From CALXXL01 sp964512385 (lineage in GTDB: Bacteria; Verrucomicrobiota; Lentisphaeria; Victivallales; Victivallaceae): a DNA stretch of 20,150 bases. Below the pieces are notes generated by a model that searched no databases, was not told the DNA's origin, and saw nothing but the letters and a program-made list of their open reading frames with translations. How positions within the stretch are numbered: position 1 is the stretch's first letter; each line of letters begins with the position of its first letter. The translations under genes were made by a program, and so were the position numbers. This document shows, piece after piece, positions 6,737 through 12,905 of the stretch. The stretch spans positions 1 to 20,150 of the forward strand of contig CAZEHZ010000037.1 in assembly GCA_964512385.1 (NCBI GenBank). The letters run 5' to 3'.

Positions 6737-7498
6737 ATGAAGAAAGCGAAGTTTACTCTTATTGAATTGTTGGTGGTAATTGCCATCATCGCCATTCTGG
6801 CCGCAATGTTACTGCCGTCTTTAGGCCGTGCCCGTGAAATGGCCAAGAAAGCCAGCTGTAGTTCTAACCTGAAGCAGTGTGGAATGGCATTTCTGATGTA
6901 TAGTAATTCAAATAACGACTGGATTATGACTTGCCCGATAGATCAATGGGCTAATGTTTGGTTTAAAACTTCCGGTATTCCGGAAGCTTTGGGATTCACT
7001 TTGATTACCGACACCAAGGCTTCTCCTAGTCCGGAGGACTATGCACGTGAATTAAGAGCTCGCAAAATTACCGTTTGCCCCAGCGGGATAGATTTTGATA
7101 ACCCGAACGCAAGACAATCGGCCTATGGTTCCTGTTATACCGCTACAGCTATTGGCGATTATGAAGATGACGGTTGTGAAGTGGTAATCCCGAACGTCGG
7201 ATGTTTTACAAAAATCTCCCGTTGCAGCTCCACCAGCAGTTATATTTTGTTAATGGACACCGCTTATGGGAAAGATCGTGAAGGACAGGTGCCGGGCGTA
7301 GGTAATCAGGCTTACTTCTTTTACCGGGATGTGTTGTCATGGAGCGGTTTGATTGGTCGTCATAACGGCTTGGGCAACTTAGTGTATGGCGATGGGCACG
7401 TGGGCGACAGCGTAGACAAAACTGCGTTATTTGAACAGTCTCACCTGCGTGGTATGCTGATCGACGGCGGTTATGACTATGAAGAATTTGACAAATAA
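6737..7498 (+). CDS. Prepilin-like H-X9-DG secretion/pseudopilin protein
   Basis: A 253-aa type IV pilin-like protein. Residues 1-34 form the class III signal and hydrophobic helix: MKKAK then FTLIELLVVIAIIAILAAMLLPSL, with the conserved glutamate at position 5 after the expected cleavage site. The residue before the site is Lys (K5), not the usual Gly; this variant is common in Lentisphaerota-type prepilin-like proteins as I know them. The C-terminal region has H-N-G-L-G-N-L-V-Y-G-D-G, the prepilin-processing-associated H-X9-DG motif. The middle contains several cysteines, possibly disulfides. Such proteins are highly multiplied in Lentisphaerota and Planctomycetota and are thought to be exported; their exact job is unknown. 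AGGA at 6726-6729 sits 7 nt before the ATG. It is flanked by its own promoter and terminator, so it is a single-gene unit. Confidence 0.9.
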   Translation: MKKAKFTLIELLVVIAIIAILAAMLLPSLGRAREMAKKASCSSNLKQCGMAFLMYSNSNNDWIMTCPIDQWANVWFKTSGIPEALGFTLITDTKASPSPEDYARELRARKITVCPSGIDFDNPNARQSAYGSCYTATAIGDYEDDGCEVVIPNVGCFTKISRCSSTSSYILLMDTAYGKDREGQVPGVGNQAYFFYRDVLSWSGLIGRHNGLGNLVYGDGHVGDSVDKTALFEQSHLRGMLIDGGYDYEEFDK

Positions 7499-7523
7499 TC
7501 GTGCATTATAGTGCATGAATTTT

Positions 7524-7558
7524 AAACCCGGTATCGTAAAAAGCGGTATCGGGTTTTT
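7524..7558 (+). terminator. Factor-independent terminator after the prepilin-like gene
   Basis: A 13-bp stem pairs 7524-7536 with 7544-7556, using two G-U pairs, around loop TAAAAAG, followed by a T-run. It ends the prepilin transcript. Confidence 0.8.
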
Positions 7559-7604
7559 ATTTGGTTTTTTATCGTTTTAGATACTGGATTTTTATGTTTC
7601 TTTA

Positions 7605-7613
7605 TGCTATATT
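7605..7613 (+). promoter_or_regulatory. Extended -10 promoter for the lipoprotein gene
   Basis: TGC followed by TATATT (7608-7613) makes an extended -10. The -35 is weak (CTGGAT at 7584-7589). The leader would be about 40 nt, ending in GGAGG at 7648-7652. Confidence 0.45.
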
Positions 7614-7659
7614 ACCAAGGAATATAAATAAAATAATAATTTTTTTTGGAGGTTGGATG

Positions 7660-8046
7660 ATGAAAAAGTTTTTTGCCGCACTTCTTTGCGGTGCTTTAGC
7701 CGTGGTTATGGCCGGTTGCTCCGGGAGTGATGAAAATCTGGTGGCCGTAAACGCCAATCAGGATTTGGCGGAAGTTACCAAGGCGGCTTCGGCGGCCGAT
7801 ATGAATACAGTTAAGTTAATGCTGGCCTCGTATGACGCCGCCATTATTCAGGCCAATAAAGAGCTGGCTAAGAGTCATAACGATTTTACCAAGGTAAAAA
7901 TTGTGGACGTTAATAAAGAAGAAAGCACAAAACTGCGTAAGGATATGGCGGATTATCAAACCCAAATCAACAATCTTGAAGCGCAGAAAAAACTTTATCT
8001 CAGCCGTTTGGCGGCGTTGGAAATCGCCAATGCGCCTAAGCAATAA
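7660..8046 (+). CDS. Small lipoprotein with helical coiled-coil tail
   Basis: A 128-aa predicted lipoprotein. MKKFFAALLCGALAVVMAGC is a lipoprotein signal with lipobox VMAGC; C20 would be acylated, and the following Ser-Gly-Ser suggests the outer membrane if the usual Lol +2 rule holds. The mature part is acidic-basic and helical. The stretch from about residue 80 to the end (KLRKDMADYQTQINNLEAQK) has heptad spacing of a coiled coil, loosely like a Braun-type lipoprotein, though I see no clear C-terminal peptidoglycan-linking Lys context. Two tandem ATGs exist at 7657 and 7660; the GGAGG spacing of 7 nt favours 7660. The longer open frame back to 7561 has no start signal and spans the promoter. 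Function unknown; a periplasmic structural or envelope-stress role is only a guess. Confidence 0.8.
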   Translation: MKKFFAALLCGALAVVMAGCSGSDENLVAVNANQDLAEVTKAASAADMNTVKLMLASYDAAIIQANKELAKSHNDFTKVKIVDVNKEESTKLRKDMADYQTQINNLEAQKKLYLSRLAALEIANAPKQ

Positions 8047-8096
8047 CATTTGCGGATAAAAAACGCCCGGTATAGAGATATATGTAAGTGGGCAAT

Positions 8097-8140
8097 AAAA
8101 AACCGAAACCCCGATTTTACCGGAATGTTTCGGTTTTTTT
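8097..8140. terminator. Bidirectional terminator between lipoprotein and lactonase genes
   Basis: AAAAAACCGAAAC (8097-8109) pairs perfectly with GTTTCGGTTTTTT (8127-8139), 13 bp, around a 17-nt loop. A-run and T-run flanks suit both the plus-strand lipoprotein and the minus-strand lactonase transcripts. Confidence 0.85.
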
Positions 8141-8142
8141 AT

Positions 8143-9159
8143 TTATTTAACGAAGATTATATTATTGATACGGGGCAAGTCGGGTAGCGTTTCGGTAAAA
8201 TTAAATTCCAGCGAATCAGCATCAAAGTTGAATAAACTTAAATTGCCGGAGCGTTCATTGCAGACATAAAACAGTTTGCCGTCCGGCGAAAAACCGCAGT
8301 CTCGCGGCCAATCCCCCTGACATGGAAAAGTAAAAATTAACCGCCATTCACCATTACGCAAACTGAATACCGCAATGGAGTTGTCGCCTCGATTCGTCAT
8401 AACTGCGGTATTCGGCACCGGGGTCAAGCGGATTGCACCCGGATAATTCGGGGTGGTTCCGGCGGCGGAAATGCCGGCAACGGTTTGAGTCAAAGTTTGT
8501 GCCGTAAATACGGCCAGCGTACTGTTTAACTCATTCGCCACCAACAGTTGATTAGCGCCGGAGTACACAAAGTGCCGGGGCCCGGAACCGGCGGGCAACT
8601 CCAGCGTATCTAAAAAGGAAACTTTGCCGTCGGCCGGGTTAAACGAAAAGCAAACAATGCGGTCAGAGCCTAAAAAGACGGCGTTCAAACTTTTGCCGTC
8701 GGCCGCAAACTCCACAAAATGAGCATTTTTCAATTCCGCATTCTGGAATGAATGCGAATAGCTTGGTATGCCGTTTTTGCCGATATGATAAAAATCCAGA
8801 ACGCCGTTGCCGTAATTGGCAGTTACTAAAAAGTTGCCGTCCGGTGAAATTGCCAAATGGCAGCCCACGGTGCCTTTACCCTCAGCTTCAGCCAGCAACG
8901 CCATACTGCCGTCGGCGTTCAGACTGAAAAATGAGACTCCGGTATTGCGTACCGCATAAATTCGGCGTGGCAGTTGGGGCGACTCCAGCAAATAGTTAGC
9001 GGATTTCAATGGTAAAAAAGTTTTTTGCGTTAAATTGTACACTCCGGCTTCGGCCTGAGTGCCGTCAAGTACGGCCAGCATCTGATAGTTCTGCATATTA
9101 ACATCTCCTGAAACTATAAGGGTTAGGAACAATAAAATTAAACTGTAAAGACTTTTCAT
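8143..9159 (-). CDS. Lactonase-family beta-propeller protein (6-phosphogluconolactonase-like)
   Basis: A 338-aa seven-bladed beta-propeller of the lactonase (YbhE/Pgl-type) family. Landmarks are CHLAISPDGNFLVTANYGNGVLDFY, GSGPRHFVYSG, LLVANELNSTLAVF and WPRDCGFSPDGKLFYVCNERSGNLS. Family members hydrolyse 6-phosphogluconolactone or related sugar lactones. From the first ATG (9159, GAGGA 7 nt upstream) the protein begins with a signal-like stretch, MKSLYSLILLFLTLIVSG, with no lipobox, so it would be exported. A second ATG at 9096 (MQNYQML), with AGGAG at 8-nt spacing, would make a cytosolic protein of 317 aa with the complete propeller. Cytosolic Pgl would act in the pentose phosphate pathway; an exported form would act on another lactone. 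Monocistronic, with its own terminator and promoter. The substrate is not settled. Confidence 0.85.
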   Translation of the reverse strand: MKSLYSLILLFLTLIVSGDVNMQNYQMLAVLDGTQAEAGVYNLTQKTFLPLKSANYLLESPQLPRRIYAVRNTGVSFFSLNADGSMALLAEAEGKGTVGCHLAISPDGNFLVTANYGNGVLDFYHIGKNGIPSYSHSFQNAELKNAHFVEFAADGKSLNAVFLGSDRIVCFSFNPADGKVSFLDTLELPAGSGPRHFVYSGANQLLVANELNSTLAVFTAQTLTQTVAGISAAGTTPNYPGAIRLTPVPNTAVMTNRGDNSIAVFSLRNGEWRLIFTFPCQGDWPRDCGFSPDGKLFYVCNERSGNLSLFNFDADSLEFNFTETLPDLPRINNIIFVK

Positions 9160-9190
9160 GGTTGTATTCCTCAGATTTTACATGTTATAT

Positions 9191-9218
9191 ACTATACACG
9201 AGAGTGATAAAAATGCAA
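9191..9218 (-). promoter_or_regulatory. Promoter for the lactonase gene
   Basis: On the minus strand TTGCAT (9213-9218) and TATAGT (9191-9196) are 16 nt apart. The start near 9184 gives about 25 nt of leader. The -35 falls in one arm of an 11-bp inverted repeat. Confidence 0.6.
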
Positions 9219-9254
9219 AAAAAACAAGTTTATGCGTTTAAAATTTGCATTTTT
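9209..9254. repeat. 11-bp inverted repeat in the divergent intergenic region
   Basis: AAAAATGCAAA (9209-9219) and TTTGCATTTTT (9244-9254) are perfect complements separated by 24 nt. One arm covers the -35 of the lactonase promoter, and the pair lies upstream of the oxidoreductase promoter. It could be a two-site operator shared by the divergent genes. Confidence 0.5.
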
Positions 9255-9288
9255 TTTGATTTATGATATAGTTTTGCAGTCTTTATTT

Positions 9289-9316
9289 TTGAACATGAAT
9301 CATTTTAGGATATAAT
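9289..9316 (+). promoter_or_regulatory. Promoter for the Gfo/Idh/MocA gene, possibly leaderless
   Basis: TTGAAC (9289-9294) and consensus TATAAT (9311-9316), spacer 16 nt. The predicted start, 6-8 nt beyond the -10, coincides with the ATG at 9324. The only Shine-Dalgarno-like AGGA (9307-9310) is 13 nt from the ATG and would lie upstream of the start. Confidence 0.6.
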
Positions 9317-9323
9317 ATACGGC

Positions 9324-10568
9324 ATGAAAAAAGTATCGGTTTTAATTCTTGGCGCAGGCGGACGCAGTACAATTTACAGTAAATTACTGAAGTTGATGCC
9401 GGAAAAAGCGGAAGTCGTTGGCGTGGCGGAACCGCGCCCATTTTTCCGTAACCGCTTGGCGGATGAGCATCATTTGCCGCCGGAACGCCGCTTTTCATCT
9501 TGGGAAGACGCCGCCAGACTGCCCCGGTTTGCCGATGCGGTAATCATTGGTACTCAAGACCGTATGCATGTTGACCCGGCGGAAAAGTTTTCTGATTTAG
9601 GCTACCATATCTTAATTGAAAAACCGCTGGCGCCGAATCCGGAAGGCTGTCGGCGAATCCATGCGGCGGCCAAGCGCAATAATATCATGCTGTCCGCCTG
9701 CCACGTGATGCGCTACACCAATTACAGCGGAATAATACGTGAGATGATTGACTCCGGCGCCATCGGTAAGATTATGTCCATACAGCACTTGGAACCGGTG
9801 GGGCATTGGCGTTTTGCGCACTCTTATGTGCGGGGCAACTGGAGTAAAGAGGCAAATTCGTCCAGCGTTCTGCTGGCCAAATCCATTCATGATTTGGACT
9901 GGATTACCTATATAATGAATAGTAAATGTACAAAAATTTCCTCGTTCGGGTCATTAATGTTTTTCCGCCCGGAGAATCGTCCGGCGGGGGCGGCGGAACG
10001 CTGTTTGGATTGTCATGCGGCGCACGAATGCCCGTACAATGCACCGCGCTCATATTTGAACCGCTTGCGTAACGGATTGATTGACAATTATTTAGAGTCC
10101 GTAACCGGAGACTTGACCGAAGAAAGTATTATCGAGGCTCTCCGTACCGGGCCATACGGCCGCTGTGTGTTTGCCTGTGATAACGATGTGGCTGACCATC
10201 AAGTAGTTAATATGGAATTTGAGTCCGGCGCCACGGCGGTGTTTTCATTAGTCGGCTGTTCGCAGTACGGCAGCAGACGAACCACCATTTTCGGCACTGC
10301 CGGCGAAATCCGGTGCGACGGTAAAAAGATTACCATGTATTCGTATTTGCGGGAATGCACATCGGAAATTGCGATTCAACCGGATGACGGAAGGTTGGAA
10401 ACTAAACACAACGGCGGCGACTTAGGCTGTTTGGAAGCATTTATTGACGCTGTGCGGGAAAATAATCCGGCCCGGATTTTGTCCAGTGCCGATGTGTCGC
10501 TCCAGACTCATTTAATGACGTTTGCGGCCGAGGAGTCCCGGCTGTCCGGACGCACGGTTTCTTTGTAA
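9324..10568 (+). CDS. Gfo/Idh/MocA family NAD(P)-dependent oxidoreductase
   Basis: A 414-aa sugar or cyclitol oxidoreductase. The N-terminal Rossmann fold begins VLILGAGGRS (dinucleotide-binding glycines 10-13). E99-K100-P101 is the family's EKP motif, and K186-SIHDLD192 with H189 holds the expected catalytic Lys/His. Residues 227-236 form an unusual cluster, C-x2-C-H-x2-H-x-C. A further segment, YGRCVFACDNDVADHQVVNMEFESG, is a hallmark of a subfamily seen in gut anaerobes. The C terminus, from about residue 325, completes the alpha/beta fold. The natural substrate cannot be read from the sequence. The ATG appears to sit at the transcription start. copA follows after 99 nt with no terminator between, so read-through into copA is possible, but a common role is not evident. 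Confidence 0.9.
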   Translation: MKKVSVLILGAGGRSTIYSKLLKLMPEKAEVVGVAEPRPFFRNRLADEHHLPPERRFSSWEDAARLPRFADAVIIGTQDRMHVDPAEKFSDLGYHILIEKPLAPNPEGCRRIHAAAKRNNIMLSACHVMRYTNYSGIIREMIDSGAIGKIMSIQHLEPVGHWRFAHSYVRGNWSKEANSSSVLLAKSIHDLDWITYIMNSKCTKISSFGSLMFFRPENRPAGAAERCLDCHAAHECPYNAPRSYLNRLRNGLIDNYLESVTGDLTEESIIEALRTGPYGRCVFACDNDVADHQVVNMEFESGATAVFSLVGCSQYGSRRTTIFGTAGEIRCDGKKITMYSYLRECTSEIAIQPDDGRLETKHNGGDLGCLEAFIDAVRENNPARILSSADVSLQTHLMTFAAEESRLSGRTVSL

Positions 10569-10667
10569 TAAATTAGTTTTTACCCAGCCATCCGGCATTA
10601 AAAATTGTCCAAATACTATGCCATGCTATTTTTGGCGGTGGAGGGGTTTTTATTATGGAGGTGGGGT

Positions 10668-12905
10668 ATGATTACTAAATTTAAAATTTCCGGTATGCGC
10701 TGCGCGTCGTGTGCGGCTCATGTGGAAAAAGCCGTGCGGGAGCTTCCGGGCATCGTTTCTGCCCATGTTAATTTATTGGCCAATTTGCTGACCGTAGAAC
10801 ACGAATCACCGCAAGTTACGGTGGATAAAGTGATTAGCGCAGTAGCCGCCGCCGGATATAAGGCCGAAGAGAGTCTGGACGATGCGGCGGCAAAACCGGC
10901 GGATAATCAAGCTGAACTTAAAGCATGGCGGCGGCGTTTATGGTGGTCGGTGGGATTTCTGCTGATTTTACTGTACGTTTCTATGCAACACATGACTCAT
11001 GTACCGTTGCCGGCGGTTTTATGCGCACCGCATAATCCGTTTTGGTTCGGGTTGTTACAGCTTATTCTGTTACTGCCGATTCTCTATTTAAATCGTGATT
11101 TTTTTATCAACGGCATTAAAACTTTACTGCACGGTGCGCCGAATATGGACTCGCTGGTCGGGCTGGGCGCCGGGGCTGGCGTGGTGTATTCCTTGGTGAT
11201 TATGGGGCAGTGTATTGCCTTTAGCGACACCGATTTGACTCATTTGCGCATGGATTTTTATTTTGAGGGCGCCGGAATGATTCTAACCTTAATCACCTTA
11301 GGCAAGTTTTTAGAGGCACGTGCCAAGGGGCATACCGGCGATGCAATTGCCAAATTACTGAGCTTAGCTCCGCAAACGGCGGTGATTGAGGTGGATAATG
11401 CCGAAAGATCCATCCCGATTGCGCAATTACAGCGTGGCGATGTGATGATTATTCGTTCCGGCTCCGCAATTCCGGCCGACGGTGTGGTAATTTTGGGCAA
11501 CGCCGCCGTCGATGAAGCCATGTTGACCGGCGAGAGTATTCCGGTGGAAAAGTCTCCCGATATGAGCGTGTCGGCCGCTACGGTTTTAGTGTCCGGCTTT
11601 ATCAAAGTGCGGGCGCAGAAAGTGGGGCAGGATACCACCTTGGCGCAGATTGTCAAGTTGGTGGAGGCCGCCGGCGGCGGCAAAGCCCCCATCGCCCGTT
11701 TTGCCGACAAAGTCAGCGGCGTGTTTGTGCCGATTGTTATTCTTATTGCCGCCGTTACTCTTATCGCCTGGTTGCTGTTGGGGCATGGGTGGCTGTTTGC
11801 CGTCTCCTCGGCAATCGCCGTGCTGGTGGTCAGCTGTCCGTGTGCGTTAGGACTGGCCACGCCGGTGGCGATTATGACCGGCAGTGGCAAGGCCGCCGAA
11901 TGCGGGATTCTGTTTAAAACCGCCGCCGCCCTGGAGCAAACTAATAAGGTGGATTGTGTAGTGTTTGATAAAACCGGCACGTTGACCACCGGCCAACCCG
12001 TGGTTACTGATGTAATTACGCTGAATGAGTGCAGTACGGAAAAACTGATCACCCTTGCCGCCGGACTCGAAACACCGTCGGAACATCCTTTAGCCCGTGC
12101 GGTGGTAAAATATGCCGCAAAACGCCAATTTACGCCGGTGAAAGTGGACGATTTTATCCAAATCCCCGGCGGCGGCGTGATGGCGCAATTCCAAAATCAA
12201 GAGCTGCTTGGCGGTAATATTGCCCTGCTGCAGGAGATGCAGGTTGCTCTAAATGATTCCCGCTTAGAGTCTTGCAAAAAACTCTCCGCCGCCGGAAAAA
12301 CCGTTTTAGGGTTTGCCCTAAATAATAAATTATTGGGTTTTATTGCCGTGGCCGACCAGTTGAAAAATTCCGCTCAGCAAGCGGTCCGCGAACTTAAAAA
12401 TATGAATGTGCAAGTTGTTATGCTGACCGGCGACCATCAACTTACCGCTGATGCGATTGCCCAAAACGCCGGAATCGCCAACGTGATCGCCGAAGTTCTG
12501 CCGCAGGAGAAAGCTAAGGAAATCGAGAATTTAAAGTCCCGCTATTCATGCGTTGCCATGGTTGGCGACGGTATTAATGATGCTCCGGCACTGGCCGCCA
12601 GCCATATTGGCATCGCCATCGGCCACGGTACCGACATCGCCATTGAAGCAGCCGGTATTGTGCTGATGAATAATGCTCTTACCTCCGTTCCGCAGGCCAT
12701 AAAATTGAGTCATGCCGTAGTGAAAAACATTAAAGAAAACCTCTTTTGGGCGTTTTTTTACAATGTTCTCGGCATCCCCCTTGCCGCCGGAGCGTTCTAT
12801 TTTGCCTTAGGCTGGAAGCTCAATCCCATTTTTGCCGCCGCCGCCATGAGCTTAAGTTCTTTCTGTGTGGTAACCAATGCGTTGCGACTGCGTTTTTTTA
12901 AATAG
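10668..12905 (+). CDS. copA: Copper-translocating P1B-type ATPase CopA
   Basis: A 745-aa P-type ATPase that exports Cu(I) from the cytosol using ATP. An N-terminal heavy-metal domain has GMRCASC (residues 9-15). Eight membrane spans are expected. The actuator TGES is at 287-290. The transmembrane metal site is C390-P-C392 in SCPCALGLATP. The phosphorylated Asp is D434 in DKTGTLTTG. SEHPLARAV supplies the HP motif, and GDGIND begins at G633. The last spans have YNVLGIPLAAG and MSLSSFCVVTN, matching the YN and MxxSS metal ligands of Cu(I) pumps rather than the Zn/Cd type. I chose ATG 10668, with GGAGG 6 nt upstream; an upstream TTG at 10605 would add a meaningless stretch. No CopY, CueR or CsoR gene or obvious cop operator is nearby. 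Its stop abuts the stop of the convergent gene. Confidence 0.95.
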   Translation: MITKFKISGMRCASCAAHVEKAVRELPGIVSAHVNLLANLLTVEHESPQVTVDKVISAVAAAGYKAEESLDDAAAKPADNQAELKAWRRRLWWSVGFLLILLYVSMQHMTHVPLPAVLCAPHNPFWFGLLQLILLLPILYLNRDFFINGIKTLLHGAPNMDSLVGLGAGAGVVYSLVIMGQCIAFSDTDLTHLRMDFYFEGAGMILTLITLGKFLEARAKGHTGDAIAKLLSLAPQTAVIEVDNAERSIPIAQLQRGDVMIIRSGSAIPADGVVILGNAAVDEAMLTGESIPVEKSPDMSVSAATVLVSGFIKVRAQKVGQDTTLAQIVKLVEAAGGGKAPIARFADKVSGVFVPIVILIAAVTLIAWLLLGHGWLFAVSSAIAVLVVSCPCALGLATPVAIMTGSGKAAECGILFKTAAALEQTNKVDCVVFDKTGTLTTGQPVVTDVITLNECSTEKLITLAAGLETPSEHPLARAVVKYAAKRQFTPVKVDDFIQIPGGGVMAQFQNQELLGGNIALLQEMQVALNDSRLESCKKLSAAGKTVLGFALNNKLLGFIAVADQLKNSAQQAVRELKNMNVQVVMLTGDHQLTADAIAQNAGIANVIAEVLPQEKAKEIENLKSRYSCVAMVGDGINDAPALAASHIGIAIGHGTDIAIEAAGIVLMNNALTSVPQAIKLSHAVVKNIKENLFWAFFYNVLGIPLAAGAFYFALGWKLNPIFAAAAMSLSSFCVVTNALRLRFFK

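Noticed and set aside
9260..9324. AGGA at 9307-9310 as the ribosome binding site of the oxidoreductase gene
   Set aside because: A spacing of 13 nt is long, and the site lies between the -35 and a perfect TATAAT, so it would probably not be transcribed.
10569..10667. Copper-responsive operator or strong promoter before copA
   Set aside because: Only a weak TTGTCC-16-TATTTT candidate is present, and no CopY- or CsoR-type palindrome is visible.
11258..12052. 264-codon open frame on the minus strand
   Set aside because: It lies wholly inside copA antisense, has a low-complexity Thr/Ala/Pro-rich translation and no ribosome binding site. A shadow of GC-biased codons.
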